The notes below the pieces were generated by a model. It was not told the origin of the DNA. It saw nothing but the letters and a program-made list of their open reading frames with translations, and did no database searches. Both the position numbers and the translations under genes were made by a program. Shown here piece by piece: positions 31,868-43,338 of a stretch of 64,000 nt of DNA (within the stretch, counting starts at the first letter, position 1; each line of letters opens with the position of its first letter). This stretch comes from Pseudomonas paracarnis (GTDB lineage: Bacteria > Pseudomonadota > Gammaproteobacteria > Pseudomonadales > Pseudomonadaceae): positions 62,001 to 126,000 of the forward strand of contig NZ_CAJFCN010000005.1 in the NCBI RefSeq assembly GCF_904063055.1, in the 5' to 3' direction.

Positions 31868-32668
31868 ATGATGAAAAAGTATCTTTCGATGCTGATGTTC
31901 GGTGTCACCGCGCTGGTCGCCGCCACTGCGGCCCAGGCCGGCGCCATTGATGAGGCGGTCAAGCGCGGCACGTTGAAAGTCGGTATGGACCCCACCTACA
32001 TGCCGTTCGAAATGACCGACAAGCGCGGCGAAATCATCGGTTTCGAAGTGGACATCCTCAAGGCTATGGCCAAGTCCATGGGCGTCAAGCTGGAGCTGGT
32101 GTCCACCGGGTACGACGGCATCATCCCGGCCTTCCTGACCGGCAAGTTCGACATGATTGGCAGCGGCATGACCCTGACCCAGGAACGCAACCTGCGCCTG
32201 AACTTCAGCGAACCCTTCATCGTGGTCGGCCAGACGCTGCTGATCCGCAAGGAGCTGGAAGGCACCATCAAGTCCTACAAAGACCTGAACGACGAGAAAT
32301 ACCGCCTGACCTCCAAGCTCGGCACCACCGGTGAGATGGTTGCCAAGAAGCTGATCTCCAAGGCCAAGTACCACGGCTACGACAACGAGCAGGAAGGCGT
32401 GCTCGACGTGGTCAACGGCAAGGCTGATGCGTTCGTCTACGACGCACCGTACAACGTGGTGGCCGAAAAGAAGGTCGGGAACGGCAAGCTGGTGTTCCTG
32501 GAAGAACCCTTCACCTTTGAACCTCTGGCGTTCGGTTTGAAGAAAGGCGATTACGACAGCATCAACTTCATCAACAACTTCCTGCACCAGATCCGTAACG
32601 ACGGCACCTACGATCGCATCCATGACAAGTGGTTCAAGAGCTCCGAGTGGCTCAAGGACATGGAATAA
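31868..32668 (+). CDS. Amino-acid ABC transporter binding protein (second copy)
   Basis: Family 3 periplasmic binding protein, 266 aa, with a signal peptide ending ATAAQAGA. The ligand cleft has MDPTYMPFEM and GYDGIIPAFL, the arginine in MTLTQERNLRLNFSE and the aspartate in VYDAPYNVV, all normal for polar amino-acid receptors. Two ATG codons in tandem (31868, 31871) follow AGGGG, so the start is uncertain by one residue. It probably works with the permease and ATPase downstream, from which it is separated by a REP doublet. Confidence 0.92.
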   Translation: MMKKYLSMLMFGVTALVAATAAQAGAIDEAVKRGTLKVGMDPTYMPFEMTDKRGEIIGFEVDILKAMAKSMGVKLELVSTGYDGIIPAFLTGKFDMIGSGMTLTQERNLRLNFSEPFIVVGQTLLIRKELEGTIKSYKDLNDEKYRLTSKLGTTGEMVAKKLISKAKYHGYDNEQEGVLDVVNGKADAFVYDAPYNVVAEKKVGNGKLVFLEEPFTFEPLAFGLKKGDYDSINFINNFLHQIRNDGTYDRIHDKWFKSSEWLKDME

Positions 32669-32690
32669 GGCCTGACACCGAGTTGCCTGC

Positions 32691-32762
32691 ATCGCAGGCA
32701 AGCCAGCTCCCACATTTGACTGTATTCACACATCAACCTGTGGGAGCGGGCTTGCCCGCGAT
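32691..32762. repeat. REP doublet inside the amino-acid ABC locus
   Basis: ATCGCAGGCAAGCCAGCTCC and, inverted after about 30 bases, TGTGGGAGCGGGCTTGCCCG. It separates the binding-protein gene from the permease gene. Confidence 0.88.
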
Positions 32763-32798
32763 GGCGGCCTATCAGGCGACACCTATGCGGAAAGTGAA

Positions 32799-33750
32799 AT
32801 GAAACATAAAAAAGCCCAATGGCCCTGGCACCTGCTGACGGTGGTGGTGCTGGTCGGCCTGGCGGGTGCCTTGTACTACGCCACGTCGTTGATGTCCTAC
32901 GAGTGGCGCTGGAACCGCGTCCCCCAATACTTCGCCTATCAAGCCGAAACCTCCCAGCGCGCCGCGGATATTTCCACCGTGGTCGAGTTGGTGCGCAAAG
33001 GCGATATGGCCGAAGTCACCCTGCGCAACGACGCCGGAGTGGAACAAAAGCTCACAGTCGCCGATAACAGCCTGCAAGTGGCGCGCGGCGATGATGTGGC
33101 TGAAGGCGATGTGGTCGGCGTGACTCGGCAATGGGCACTGGGGCCGTTGATGTGGGGCTTGTGGACCACGCTGTGGCTGTCGGTGGTGTCCGGCATCCTG
33201 GGCTTGGCGATTGGCTTGGCGACCGGGCTGTGCCGGCTGTCGAAAAACCCCACCTTGCGCGACCTGTCGACAATCTACGTCGAGCTGGTGCGGGGCACGC
33301 CGCTGCTGGTGCAGATCTTCATTTTCTATTTCTTTATCGGCACGGTGCTCAACCTGTCCCGGGAGTTTGCCGGGATTGCCGCGCTGTCGTTGTTCACGGG
33401 TGCCTACGTGGCAGAAATCGTGCGCGCCGGCGTGCAGTCCATCACCCGTGGCCAGGACGAAGCGGCGCGCTCCCTGGGCTTGAGTGCCAGCCAGTCGATG
33501 CGCCACGTGGTGCTGCCGCAGGCCTTCAAGCGCGTGCTGCCGCCCCTGGCCGGGCAATTTATCAGCCTGGTCAAGGACACGTCCCTGGTGTCGGTGATCG
33601 CGATTACCGAGTTGCTCAAGAGCGGCCGCGAAGTGATCACCACCTCGTTCTCGCCGTTTGAAATCCTGTTTTGTGTGGCGGGCTTGTACCTGCTGATCAA
33701 CCTGCCGCTGTCGAAGATGGCCAGCCGGCTTGAGCGGAGGCTTGCCCAAA

Positions 33751-33758
<8 letters not shown>
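32799..33758 (+). CDS. Polar amino-acid ABC transporter permease
   Basis: HisM/GlnP-family permease of 319 aa, longer than the usual 220-240. One N-terminal helix (about residues 10-32) is followed by some 80 soluble residues (about 33-112) that should be periplasmic, then the standard permease core from about 115. The EAA loop reads [29 protein letters not shown]. The single permease may act as a homodimer. The ATPase gene overlaps its 3' end. Confidence 0.92.
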
Positions 33759-34485
<727 letters not shown>

Positions 34486-34486
34486 C

Positions 34487-34587
34487 TGTAGGAGCGAGCT
34501 TGCTCGCGAAAAACGTCAACGAGAACGCCACGCACCCTGAATGAACGCGGCGGCCTTGGGTTTATCGCGAGCAAGCTCGCTCCTACA
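34487..34587. repeat. REP doublet of the GTAGGAGCGAGCTTGCTCGC class
   Basis: The arms TGTAGGAGCGAGCTTGCTCG and CGAGCAAGCTCGCTCCTACA are exact complements. This is a different sequence class from the GTGGGAGCTGGC doublets. It sits between the convergent ATPase and chemoreceptor genes. Confidence 0.92.
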
Positions 34588-34598
34588 GTGGCGGTGTT

Positions 34599-36506
34599 TC
34601 AGAGCTTGAATTTGTCGACCAGCGTCTGCAAGTCCAGGCTCAACCTCGCCAACTGAACACTCGCCGCCGCCGTTTCCTCGCTGGCGGCGGCGGTTTGTTC
34701 CGACACGTCCCGTACCTTCAGCACACTGCGGTTGATCTCCTCGGCTACAGCGCTTTGCTGTTCCGCTGCGGCGGCGATCTGCGGGTTCATTTCCTGGATG
34801 ATCGACACCGTGCGGGCAATGGCGATCAGGGCGTCGCCGGCGTCGCGGGTCAGGGTGACGCTGTTATCGGTCAGGTTACGGCTGCTGTCCATGATATCCG
34901 CCACCTGCTGGGTGCCGTTATGCAGGCCGAGGATCAGCCCTTCGATCTCCTCGGCCGATTCCTGAGTGCGTTGGGCCAGGCTGCGCACTTCGTCGGCGAC
35001 CACCGCAAAGCCTTGGCCGGCAGCGCCCGCACGCGCCGCTTCAATGGCTGCGTTCAGGGCCAGCAGGTTGGTCTGCTGAGAAACAGACTTGATCACATCC
35101 AGCACACTGGCGATCTTCTGGCTCTCTTGTTGCAGCGCGAGCATCGCACGGCCCGACAGCGCCATTTCACTGGCCAGGTTGCCAATCTGCTCCATAGCCT
35201 GGGTGACCACCTGCTCACCGGCGCCGGCCTGATGGTCGGCTTCTTGGGCCGCCAGCGAGGCGCGTTCGGCGTGGCGCGCCACTTCCTGGGCAGTGGCGAG
35301 CATTTCATTCATTGCCGTCGCCACCTGGTCGGTTTCATCTTTCTGCTCGTTGAGCCCGCTGCGGGTCTGCTCGGTGACGGTGGATAACTGCGTGGCCGCT
35401 CCGGCGATCTGCCGGGCGCTGTCACCGATACTGCTGATCAGGCTACGCAGGCTGCGGGTCATTTGCCCGATGCTTTGCTGCAACTGGCCGAGTTCATCGC
35501 GACGGTCGACCGCCATGTCGTGGCTGAGGTCGCCTTCGGCAATGCGGCGTGCGGCGCCAAGGATCTCCCGCAGTGGTACCGCAATCTGCCGGGCGATCCA
35601 CCAGGCGGCCAGCGCGCCCAGGGCCAGGGCGGCCACTGTCACGCTCATCAGCAATGTGCGGGTGTGGTCTGCCTCGCTGTTGCGCTTGGTGTTCTGGCTT
35701 TGGCTCAACTGGTTACTGTTGTCGCGCAGGTCATCGAGTTGCTGTTCGAAGCGGTTTTGCACGGTCTCCACGTTGAGCTGGGCTTCCTTGAGCTCGATCA
35801 ACTGCTCGCGATAGTTAGCCAGGTCGGTCTTGAGCAGTGCTGAGTCCACGGGCAGCGCTGTTACTGCCAGTTGCGCGGTCTCCAGGGCGTCAAGGGCCTT
35901 GCCGATGGCCTCTGTATACATTGCCAGCGATTGCGCGGCCCAGGCGGGGCTCTGGGCGCGATCTTCGGCCAGCTCCATGGCCTGCCGCAGTTGCTCAATG
36001 GCATCAAGGGCCTTTTCGTCGTTCTGATCAGGCAGGTCACTGGCAAATTGGGCGAGGGTATCGCTGGCTTGCAGGGCGACTTTTTTCAGCACCGGGCGGA
36101 TGCGCTCACGCTGTTCGACCAAGGGCGGAAGTTGCGTCAGGGCCGCCTTGAAGTGGCTTGCAAGGCTCTTGGCTTCTTCAAGTCGCTGCAGGTCAGCCGG
36201 GTCTTTCAGGCGGTTTGATAGGTCGGCCAAGTGCTGGTCCATCCGTTCAATCTTCGCGGCCATTTTGCTCAGGCTATCGCTGTCTGTCAGGGTGCGGTAC
36301 ACGATGCGGTCGGCGCGCATGGCCTCGGCGTCAACGGCCAATTGACCCAGGGTCGTCAGGCTATTGGATCGGTAAAGCACGGCGTTCAAGGCTTGCCAGC
36401 CCGTAGCGGCGATCAGGAAACTGAGGATCAGCACTTGGCCAAAACCCAGGGCGAGCTTGAGGCGGACGCTGGCATTGACCAGCACGCGGGTTAGCCGAGA
36501 AAACAT
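34599..36506 (-). CDS. Methyl-accepting chemotaxis protein (second of a tandem pair)
   Basis: Chemoreceptor of 635 aa: an N-terminal helix (about 23-45), a long helical periplasmic domain of about 240 residues of the HBM (McpS-like) size, a second helix (about 300-320), HAMP ([24 protein letters not shown]), then the signalling hairpin with tip sequence [25 protein letters not shown]. It ends DKFKL, without a CheR-binding pentapeptide. The start at 36506 follows GGAGG; an earlier in-frame ATG lacks that. Ligand unknown; small organic acids are bound by known HBM receptors. Confidence 0.93.
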   Translation of the reverse strand: MFSRLTRVLVNASVRLKLALGFGQVLILSFLIAATGWQALNAVLYRSNSLTTLGQLAVDAEAMRADRIVYRTLTDSDSLSKMAAKIERMDQHLADLSNRLKDPADLQRLEEAKSLASHFKAALTQLPPLVEQRERIRPVLKKVALQASDTLAQFASDLPDQNDEKALDAIEQLRQAMELAEDRAQSPAWAAQSLAMYTEAIGKALDALETAQLAVTALPVDSALLKTDLANYREQLIELKEAQLNVETVQNRFEQQLDDLRDNSNQLSQSQNTKRNSEADHTRTLLMSVTVAALALGALAAWWIARQIAVPLREILGAARRIAEGDLSHDMAVDRRDELGQLQQSIGQMTRSLRSLISSIGDSARQIAGAATQLSTVTEQTRSGLNEQKDETDQVATAMNEMLATAQEVARHAERASLAAQEADHQAGAGEQVVTQAMEQIGNLASEMALSGRAMLALQQESQKIASVLDVIKSVSQQTNLLALNAAIEAARAGAAGQGFAVVADEVRSLAQRTQESAEEIEGLILGLHNGTQQVADIMDSSRNLTDNSVTLTRDAGDALIAIARTVSIIQEMNPQIAAAAEQQSAVAEEINRSVLKVRDVSEQTAAASEETAAASVQLARLSLDLQTLVDKFKL

Positions 36507-36641
36507 GGTGAACCTCCGAATCAGAGAAAGCATTTCGCAACACATGAAACGCTAATTCGATTCGGGGCCGTGGAGGGCTGATAACTGCGTAGGAAATTTC
36601 ACAAGTTACGGCGGCTTTGGTAAGCCGCCGTGTAGGGTAAT

Positions 36642-38558
36642 TCAGACCCGGAAGCGCCCAACCAGGGTCTGCAGGTAGATCCCCAGGCGCGCCAGTTCGG
36701 CACTGGAGGACGCAGTTTCTTCGCTGGCCGACGAGGTTTGTTCGGAGATGTCGCGCACATTCAACACGCTGCGGTTGATCTCTTCAGCCACGGCGCTTTG
36801 TTGCTCGGCGGCGGTGGCGATCTGCGAGTTCATGGCCTGAATGGTCGAGACGGTGCGGGTGATATTGCCCAGCGCGTGGCCAGCGCGGCGCGTCAGCTCA
36901 ACACTGCTCTCGGTCAGCCCGCGGCTGTTGTCCATGATGGTTGCCACCTGCTGGGTACCACTTTGCAGGCCGACGATCAGCTCTTCGATCTCTTCAGTGG
37001 ACTTCTGCGTGCGCTGGGCCAGGCTGCGCACCTCGTCGGCCACCACGGCAAAGCCACGGCCGGCCTCACCGGCACGCGCGGCCTCAATGGCGGCGTTAAG
37101 GGCCAGCAGGTTGGTTTGCTGGGCTACGGATTTGATCACGTCGAGCACACTGCCGATCTTGTCGCTCTCGCGCTTGAGTTCACCCATGGCCACTGTGGAA
37201 TTACCCACCTCGGTGGCCAGGCGCTCGATCTGGGCGATGGCTTCACCCACCACCTGATCGCCTTCACGGGCTTGCTGGTCGGCAGCCACGGCGGCTTCCG
37301 AGGCCTCTTCGGCATTGCGCGCCACTTCCTGCACGGTGGCCGCCATCTCGTTCATGGCGGTGGCCACCTGGTCGGTCTCGACCTTCTGGCTGTTGACCCC
37401 GGCGCTGGTTTGTTCGGTCACGGCCGACAACTGCTCGGCGGCGCTGGCGATCTGGGTGACACCGTCGCTGATCCCGCCGATCAACTCGCGCAGGCCTACG
37501 GTCATGCTTTGCATGGCACGCTGCAATTGACCCAGTTCGTCCTGGCGGCCCGATTCCAGGTTGTGGCTCAGATCGCCGGAGGCCACACGCTCGGCGACTT
37601 TGAGGGTCTGGTTCAGGGGGATGACGATCTGGCGGGTGATGGCCCAGGCTGCGAAGATGCCGACGATCAGCGCCAGCACGGTGGCAAGCAGCAACAGGTA
37701 TTTGGCCTGCGCGGCATCTGCGTCACGCACGGCGGTCTGGGAGACGGTGAGTTTTTCGCTGTGGCCCAGCAGGATGTCGCCTTGGGCGATCATGGTTTTC
37801 AGCGCAGCCGCGCTGGCGACCTGGGAATCGCGATACTGGCTGACGGCGGCGCGGTAGGCTTGCAGTGAAGCCCCGGCTTCTTGCAGGTTGGCCTGGTATT
37901 GGGCCGGCAGCTGGCCTTGCAGTTCGGTGATTTTCTTCAGGGCGTTGTCGATAGCATCCAGGGCCGGTTGCTCGGCTTCGACCTTGCCGCTGTAGGTGTA
38001 GCCGCGTACTTGGAAGCGCGATTGCTGGATCAGCTTGCTCTGCTCCACCACGCTGTTGAACTGGGTGACGCTGTCACCTTGCAGCAGGGCTTTTTCGATT
38101 TCATTGATCTTGGCGACAGCATTGTCGGCAGTGTCGCCGAGCTTGCTGCGAGCACCCTCACGCTTGAGGCCCGCCTGGACCATGGCCGCGAAGGCCTTTT
38201 TGTATTGGTTCAAGGCTTCCTGCTGTTGCTCGACCAGGGCTTTGTCGTCAGGTTGCTCGATCAGCTCGGCGGCGGTCTTCAGGCCGCTGTCGAGGTGGGC
38301 GAGCAGGCCGTCGACCTTGTCCGTGCCTTGCTCGCCACGGCGCATATCGAAGTCCAGACGTGCCAGGCGCAGGTCTTTGGTCAGGCCATTGAGGCTGGAA
38401 ATGAAGCCCAGCTTGTCGCCGCGGCTGATCACATCCCCCAGGCCGGTCCAGCCGGTAAAGGTGATCAACAGCGTCAGGACCAATACCAGGCCAAAGCCGA
38501 CGCTCAGCTTGCGGTTGACGCTTACATTCCCCAACTTCTCGGCTAACCAACGATACAT
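36642..38558 (-). CDS. Methyl-accepting chemotaxis protein with an HBM-type sensor domain
   Basis: Chemoreceptor of 638 aa: first helix about 20-42, an all-helical periplasmic domain of about 245 residues, second helix about 300-320, HAMP ([24 protein letters not shown]) and a signalling tip [21 protein letters not shown]. The sensor region ([32 protein letters not shown]) resembles McpS-type HBM receptors for TCA-cycle acids. It ends GRFRV without a pentapeptide. The ATG at 38558 is supported by GGGGAG. The related receptor gene follows after 135 bases on the same strand. Confidence 0.94.
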   Translation of the reverse strand: MYRWLAEKLGNVSVNRKLSVGFGLVLVLTLLITFTGWTGLGDVISRGDKLGFISSLNGLTKDLRLARLDFDMRRGEQGTDKVDGLLAHLDSGLKTAAELIEQPDDKALVEQQQEALNQYKKAFAAMVQAGLKREGARSKLGDTADNAVAKINEIEKALLQGDSVTQFNSVVEQSKLIQQSRFQVRGYTYSGKVEAEQPALDAIDNALKKITELQGQLPAQYQANLQEAGASLQAYRAAVSQYRDSQVASAAALKTMIAQGDILLGHSEKLTVSQTAVRDADAAQAKYLLLLATVLALIVGIFAAWAITRQIVIPLNQTLKVAERVASGDLSHNLESGRQDELGQLQRAMQSMTVGLRELIGGISDGVTQIASAAEQLSAVTEQTSAGVNSQKVETDQVATAMNEMAATVQEVARNAEEASEAAVAADQQAREGDQVVGEAIAQIERLATEVGNSTVAMGELKRESDKIGSVLDVIKSVAQQTNLLALNAAIEAARAGEAGRGFAVVADEVRSLAQRTQKSTEEIEELIVGLQSGTQQVATIMDNSRGLTESSVELTRRAGHALGNITRTVSTIQAMNSQIATAAEQQSAVAEEINRSVLNVRDISEQTSSASEETASSSAELARLGIYLQTLVGRFRV

Positions 38559-38638
38559 GCTGCGAACTCCCCTGGAACAAGGCTTGGACTTATTCAAAGG
38601 CTATCGGCACGGGCGCGAGATTCTGTAGCTATGCACAT

Positions 38639-38738
38639 GATCGTTCCCACGCTCTGCTGATCGTTCTCACGCTCTGCGTGGGAATGAATGGCGTGACGCT
38701 CTGCGTCACAAGGGCTGACGTAGAGCGTGGGAACGATC
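38639..38738. repeat. Long palindromic repeat, GATCGTTCCCACGC family (copy 2)
   Basis: It begins GATCGTTCCCACGCTCTGC and ends AGAGCGTGGGAACGATC. Inside are a CTCACGCTCTGCGTGGGAAT hairpin and GTGACGCTCTGCGTCAC. It lies between the chemoreceptor start and rsmE. Confidence 0.9.
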
Positions 38739-38748
38739 AGTCGGGGGG

Positions 38749-39456
38749 TTAGAACAGGCGGGCGAGCAGGGCCGTTACGGCGGTTTCGACGCGCAAAATA
38801 CGTGCACCCAGTTGCACCGGCTGCAAACCGGCCTTGGCCAGCAAGTCCACTTCATAGGGAATCCAGCCGCCTTCCGGGCCGATCGCCAGGGTCACCGGTT
38901 CCTCGAGGGCTCGGGGGCAGGCGGGGTAATCGCCCGGATGGCCGATCAGGCCCAGGGTGCCAGCCGCCATGGCCGGCAGCCGATCTTCCACAAACGGCTT
39001 GAAGCGTTTCTCGATAATGATCTCGGGCAGCACCGTGTCCCGCGCTTGTTCCAGGCCGAGGATCAATTGCTCGCGCACCGCTTCAGGCTCCAGGAACGGG
39101 GTTTGCCAGAAGCTTTTTTCCACGCGGTAGCTGTTGACCAGCACCACCTTGGGCACGCCCATGGCCGCCACGGTTTGCAACACCCGGCGCAGCATCTTCG
39201 GGCGGGGCAGGGCCAGCAGCAAGGTCAGGGGTAATTTGCTCGGTGGCGGTTGGTCGAAGCTCACTTGCAGTTCGGCTTCAGCGGCTTCCAGGCGCAGCAG
39301 TTGGGCATTGCCCATCAGCCCGCCAATCCGGCCCACGCGCAGGGAGTCACCGACGGCGGCGCGGTGAACCTCCTGCATATGCACCAGGCGCCGATCGCGC
39401 AGCACTACGCGGTCGGCCGCGATAAAGTCGGCCTCTTCGAGCAGCAGCAGGTTCAC
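38749..39456 (-). CDS. rsmE: 16S rRNA m3U1498 methyltransferase
   Basis: SPOUT-class methyltransferase of 235 aa that modifies U1498 of 16S rRNA. The N-terminal PUA-like part ([26 protein letters not shown]) precedes the knotted SAM-binding part with [22 protein letters not shown] and [20 protein letters not shown], the RsmE signatures. The start is a GTG that overlaps the tatC stop as GTGA. It is last in the ubi-his-tat gene string. Confidence 0.95.
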   Translation of the reverse strand: MNLLLLEEADFIAADRVVLRDRRLVHMQEVHRAAVGDSLRVGRIGGLMGNAQLLRLEAAEAELQVSFDQPPPSKLPLTLLLALPRPKMLRRVLQTVAAMGVPKVVLVNSYRVEKSFWQTPFLEPEAVREQLILGLEQARDTVLPEIIIEKRFKPFVEDRLPAMAAGTLGLIGHPGDYPACPRALEEPVTLAIGPEGGWIPYEVDLLAKAGLQPVQLGARILRVETAVTALLARLF

Positions 39457-40244
39457 GGCTGGGTCGCAGGCGGCTGGTCGTCGTCGACAGGCGCGTCATC
39501 CGGGTGTTCGCCACGCTTGCTGATCAAGCCGCTGAACAGGATGCCCACTTCGAACAGCATCCACATCGGCACGGCCAACAAGGTCTGGGAGAAGATGTCC
39601 GGTGGCGTGAGGATCATGCCGACCACGAAGCAGCCGATGATCACATACGGGCGGATCTTCTTCAGGTACTTGACGTCGACCACGCCGATCCACACCAGCA
39701 ACACTACCGCTACCGGAATTTCAAACGCCACGCCAAAGGCGAAGAACAGCGTCATCACGAAATCGAGGTAGCTGGTGATATCGGTCATCATTTCCACACC
39801 GGCTGGAGTCGCGGCGGCGAAGAACTTGAAGATCAGTGGGAACACCAGGAAATAGGCGAAGGCCATGCCGGTGTAGAACAGCAGGATGCTCGACACCAGC
39901 AACGGCACGGCGATGCGCTTCTCATGCTTGTAGAGGCCTGGCGCGATAAAACCCCAGATCTGATGCAGGATCACCGGGATCGCCAGGAACAGCGAGACCA
40001 TCATGGTCAGCTTCAAGGGCGTCAGGAACGGCGACGACACATCGGTGGCGATCATCGTCGCGCCGGCCGGCAGGTACTGGCGCAGGGGCGTCGAGACGAA
40101 GGTGTAGATCTGCTGGGTAAAGGCGAACAGCCCGGCAAAGATGATGAAGATCGCCGCCACGCAACGCAGCAGGCGGGTACGCAGCTCGGTGAGGTGCGAG
40201 ACCAGCGGCATATGCTGGTCGTTTTCCGGTTTATCAGCGCTCAT
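39453..40244 (-). CDS. tatC: Twin-arginine translocase subunit TatC
   Basis: Six-helix inner-membrane core of the Tat system; it binds the twin-arginine signal. It has 263 aa. The cytosolic N terminus [17 protein letters not shown] with its conserved HLxELRxR and the FxxExF-like loop region are present. The ATG overlaps the tatB stop, and its stop overlaps rsmE, so translation is coupled on both sides. Confidence 0.97.
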   Translation of the reverse strand: MSADKPENDQHMPLVSHLTELRTRLLRCVAAIFIIFAGLFAFTQQIYTFVSTPLRQYLPAGATMIATDVSSPFLTPLKLTMMVSLFLAIPVILHQIWGFIAPGLYKHEKRIAVPLLVSSILLFYTGMAFAYFLVFPLIFKFFAAATPAGVEMMTDITSYLDFVMTLFFAFGVAFEIPVAVVLLVWIGVVDVKYLKKIRPYVIIGCFVVGMILTPPDIFSQTLLAVPMWMLFEVGILFSGLISKRGEHPDDAPVDDDQPPATQP

Positions 40245-40648
40245 GGGGCTCGCGGCGGCAATGTAGGGTCATGGGGTGCGGGCGACGCAACGGGCGTCGG
40301 CGCGGGCGTCGTAGGAGCGGGCGCTGCCGGTGCGGCGTCGGCCACAGGGGCTGGCGCGATGCTGTGCTCGGCCACCGGCGTTACCGGCTTGGCCGGCTCT
40401 TGCACCGGGGAAAGAATCTTGCGGGCTTCCTGCTCCAACGAGAGGATGTGCTCGTTGTGCAATTGCCGACGGATTTCGTCGGCACCGATTTCCCGTTCAA
40501 CTTCCTGTTTGATCGCGTTGAAACTGCGCTTGAGGCGCCCGATCCACAAGCCGGCGGTGCGTGCGGCACCGGGCAGGCGTTCCGGCCCCAGTACCAGCAG
40601 GGCCACCAGGCCGACGAGCAGCAGTTCAGAGAAGCTGATACCAAACAT
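40241..40648 (-). CDS. tatB: Twin-arginine translocase subunit TatB
   Basis: A 135-aa protein with one N-terminal membrane helix ([20 protein letters not shown]), an amphipathic helix ([20 protein letters not shown]) and a long charged, then Ala/Pro-rich tail. The early Glu in FSELL and the GPERLP hinge are the TatB marks. TatB and TatC form the signal-peptide receptor. It is ten bases after tatA. Confidence 0.96.
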   Translation of the reverse strand: MFGISFSELLLVGLVALLVLGPERLPGAARTAGLWIGRLKRSFNAIKQEVEREIGADEIRRQLHNEHILSLEQEARKILSPVQEPAKPVTPVAEHSIAPAPVADAAPAAPAPTTPAPTPVASPAPHDPTLPPRAP

Positions 40649-40658
40649 TAGTCAGTGC

Positions 40659-40937
40659 TCACGAGTCTTTGCGGGTCGGCTCTTGGACCTTTTCAGCCTG
40701 CACGTCGAAGGTACGGCGCTCGGTGATCGGCTGGGTGGCCTGCGGGTGAACAGGCTGGGCCGGTGGCACCGGGTTGGCGCTTGGCTCGGCTGGCTTTTCA
40801 TCATCGTTCATGGCTTTGCGAAAGCCCTTGATCGACTCGCCCACATCGGTGCCCAGGTTCTTGAGCTTCTTGGTGCCGAACACCAATACCACCACCACCA
40901 GAATGACGATCCAGTGTTTCCAGTCAAAAATGCCCAT
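40659..40937 (-). CDS. tatA: Twin-arginine translocase subunit TatA
   Basis: A 92-aa protein with a short helix ([16 protein letters not shown]), the [22 protein letters not shown] amphipathic helix with the FGTKKL hinge, and an acidic/Pro-rich tail. It polymerises to form the Tat transport path. The tatABC order is standard, here directly behind hisE. Confidence 0.97.
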   Translation of the reverse strand: MGIFDWKHWIVILVVVVLVFGTKKLKNLGTDVGESIKGFRKAMNDDEKPAEPSANPVPPAQPVHPQATQPITERRTFDVQAEKVQEPTRKDS

Positions 40938-40964
40938 GCTTCAAATCCTCAAGTCTTACGTTAT

Positions 40965-41297
40965 TCAGGCGGACGGGCGCGAGGCCTTCTCGGCGTGCCC
41001 GGACAAGCCGAAGCGACGGTCCAGTTCATCCAGCACGGCCTGTGGGTGCTGCCCCAGTTGGGCGAGCATCACCAGGCTATGGAACCACAAGTCTGCGGTC
41101 TCATAGATTACATCGCTGTAATCACCGCTGATTTGCGCGTCCTTGGCCGCAATGATGGTCTCGACGGATTCTTCGCCGAGTTTTTCCAGAATCTTGTTCA
41201 GACCCTTGTGGTACAGGCTGGCGACGTAGGAGCTGTCGGCATCCGCGCCTTTGCGGTCTTCCAGCACCTGGGCCACACGGTTCAGGGTATCGCTCAT
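40965..41297 (-). CDS. hisE: Phosphoribosyl-ATP pyrophosphatase
   Basis: Second step of histidine synthesis: hydrolyses phosphoribosyl-ATP to phosphoribosyl-AMP. It has 110 aa of the all-alpha MazG-like fold, with [14 protein letters not shown] and [17 protein letters not shown] carrying the acidic metal residues. The ATG at 41297 is two bases after the hisI stop; the longer open frame upstream overlaps hisI and has no similarity. HisI and HisE are separate proteins here, not fused as in E. coli. Confidence 0.96.
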   Translation of the reverse strand: MSDTLNRVAQVLEDRKGADADSSYVASLYHKGLNKILEKLGEESVETIIAAKDAQISGDYSDVIYETADLWFHSLVMLAQLGQHPQAVLDELDRRFGLSGHAEKASRPSA

Positions 41298-41299
41298 GT

Positions 41300-41692
41300 T
41301 CAGTGTCCTGCTGGGTAGATGGCGTGCGGGTCTTTGAGCACCGGCTCCACAACCTTCCATTCGCCATTCTCGAACACGCGATAGAAGCAACTGTGGCGGC
41401 CAGTGTGGCAGGCAATGCCGCCGATCTGCTCGACCTTGAGGATCACCACGTCGGCATCGCAGTCCAGGCGCAGCTCGTGCAGGGTCTGCACGTGCCCGGA
41501 TTCTTCGCCCTTGCGCCACAGTTTGCCACGCGAACGTGACCAGTAGATGGCGCGCTGCTCGGCGGCGGTGAGGCTCAGGGCCTCGCGGTTCATCCAGGCC
41601 ATCATCAGCACGCGCCCGGTCTTGTAGTCCTGGGCAATGGCCGGCACCAGGCCGTCACTGTCCCACTTGATCTCATCCAGCCAGTCTTTCAT
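41300..41692 (-). CDS. hisI: Phosphoribosyl-AMP cyclohydrolase
   Basis: Third step of histidine synthesis: opens the adenine ring of phosphoribosyl-AMP. It has 130 aa. The zinc and magnesium motif region is intact: [27 protein letters not shown] and the [18 protein letters not shown] substrate stretch. The ATG at 41692 starts [19 protein letters not shown] as in other pseudomonads. It is 41 bases after ubiB. Confidence 0.96.
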   Translation of the reverse strand: MKDWLDEIKWDSDGLVPAIAQDYKTGRVLMMAWMNREALSLTAAEQRAIYWSRSRGKLWRKGEESGHVQTLHELRLDCDADVVILKVEQIGGIACHTGRHSCFYRVFENGEWKVVEPVLKDPHAIYPAGH

Positions 41693-41733
41693 GTTCGGCT
41701 CCGGCAATTTGCGACAGTGTATAACCGGATGGG

Positions 41734-43338
41734 CTATCGACGCACGATCAGATAAACACCCACGGCGACCATGATGCCGGCTGGCCAGTGGCCCAGTTGG
41801 TTCAATGGCCCACCAATCGCCAGCATCACACCGCCCACCAGGTGCGCGGCGCCGAGCAGGCGCAGGAACCAGTCGTCCTTGCGCTTGCGCCACGGTGGCT
41901 CAGGGTCCTTGGCATGGGGCTGGGACATGCGCTCCAGCAGGTCGCGGGTCATGTTGGCCAGGTGCGGCAGCTGTTCGAACTGGCTGTGCAGGTTGCCCAG
42001 CATGGTTTTGGGGCTCATGCGCTCGCGCATCCAGCGTTCCAGGAAGGGTTGCGCGGTGTTCCACAAGTCGAGGTCCGGGTACAGCTGGCGGCCCAGGCCT
42101 TCGATGTTCAGCAGGGTCTTCTGCAACAACACCAACTGCGGCTGTACTTCCATATTGAAACGCCGCGCGGTCTGGAACAGACGCATCAGTACCTGACCGA
42201 AGGAAATATCTTTTAACGGTTTTTCAAAGATCGGCTCGCAGACGGTACGGATCGCCGCTTCGAATTCGTTGAGCTTGGTTTCCGCCGGCACCCAACCCGA
42301 ATCAATGTGCAGCTGCGCCACACGACGGTAGTCGCGCTTGAAGAAGGCAAACAGGTTGCGCGCCAGGTAATCCTGGTCTTCCGGGGTGAGGCTGCCGACG
42401 ATGCCGCAGTCGATGGCGATGTACTGCGGGCTCCACGGGTTGACGGTGCTGACGAAGATGTTGCCCGGGTGCATGTCGGCGTGGAAGAAGCTGTCGCGGA
42501 ACACTTGGGTGAAGAAGATTTCCACACCGCGCTCGGCCAGCATCTTCATGTCGGTGCGTTGGTCGGCCAGGGTCGCAAGGTCGGTGACCTGCACGCCGTA
42601 GATGCGCTCCATCACCAGCACTTTGGGCCGGCACCAGTCCCAATACACCTGCGGCACGTACAGCAGTTGCGAGCCTTCGAAGTTGCGTCGCAATTGGCTG
42701 GCGTTGGCCGCTTCGCGCAGCAGGTCGAGTTCGTCGTAGATGGTTTTTTCGTAGTCGGCGACCACGTCCACCGGGTGCAGCAGGCGCGCATCGGCAGAGA
42801 AGCGTTCGGCCGCGCGGGCCAGGATGAACAGCCATGCCAGGTCCTGGCCGATGATCGGCTTGAGGCCTGGGCGAATGACTTTCACCACCACTTCTTCGCC
42901 GGTCTTGAGCTGCGCGGCGTGCACTTGCGCCACCGACGCCGAGGCCAGGGGCTCGACGTCGAAGCGGCTGAACACCTCGCTGATCTTCTGGCCCAGCTGT
43001 TCTTCGATCAGCGCCATCGATTGCTGCGAATCGAACGGCGGCACGCGGTCTTGCAGCAGCATCAGCTCGTCGGCGATGTCTTCGGGCAACAGGTCGCGGC
43101 GGGTGGAGAGGATCTGCCCGAACTTGATGAAGATCGGCCCCAAATCCTGCAACGCCAGGCGCAGGCTGGCGCCACGGCTCAACGGTGACGGTTTGCGCGG
43201 CAACCAGCGCCACGGCAGCACATAACGCACCGCCAGCAGGAACCATGGCAAAGGCAGGGCAAACAGCAGGTCATCGAGACGGTAGCGGATTACGACGCGC
43301 TGGATACGAAACAAACGGCGGACGGCGAGCAGCTTCAT
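41734..43338 (-). CDS. ubiB: Ubiquinone biosynthesis regulatory kinase-like protein UbiB
   Basis: Atypical kinase-like ATPase of the ABC1/ADCK family needed for ubiquinone synthesis, probably by handling ring precursors at the membrane. It has 534 aa. The KxGQ motif appears as [11 protein letters not shown], the Ala-rich loop as [15 protein letters not shown], then VVVKVIRPG and the catalytic-like DMHPGNIFV and IDCGIVG. Two C-terminal helices anchor it. The ATG overlaps the ubiJ stop. Confidence 0.96.
   Translation of the reverse strand: MKLLAVRRLFRIQRVVIRYRLDDLLFALPLPWFLLAVRYVLPWRWLPRKPSPLSRGASLRLALQDLGPIFIKFGQILSTRRDLLPEDIADELMLLQDRVPPFDSQQSMALIEEQLGQKISEVFSRFDVEPLASASVAQVHAAQLKTGEEVVVKVIRPGLKPIIGQDLAWLFILARAAERFSADARLLHPVDVVADYEKTIYDELDLLREAANASQLRRNFEGSQLLYVPQVYWDWCRPKVLVMERIYGVQVTDLATLADQRTDMKMLAERGVEIFFTQVFRDSFFHADMHPGNIFVSTVNPWSPQYIAIDCGIVGSLTPEDQDYLARNLFAFFKRDYRRVAQLHIDSGWVPAETKLNEFEAAIRTVCEPIFEKPLKDISFGQVLMRLFQTARRFNMEVQPQLVLLQKTLLNIEGLGRQLYPDLDLWNTAQPFLERWMRERMSPKTMLGNLHSQFEQLPHLANMTRDLLERMSQPHAKDPEPPWRKRKDDWFLRLLGAAHLVGGVMLAIGGPLNQLGHWPAGIMVAVGVYLIVRR

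Noticed and set aside
34599..38558. Frameshift or fusion between the two chemoreceptor genes
   Set aside because: Each has its own start with a good Shine-Dalgarno sequence, its own stop and a complete domain order.
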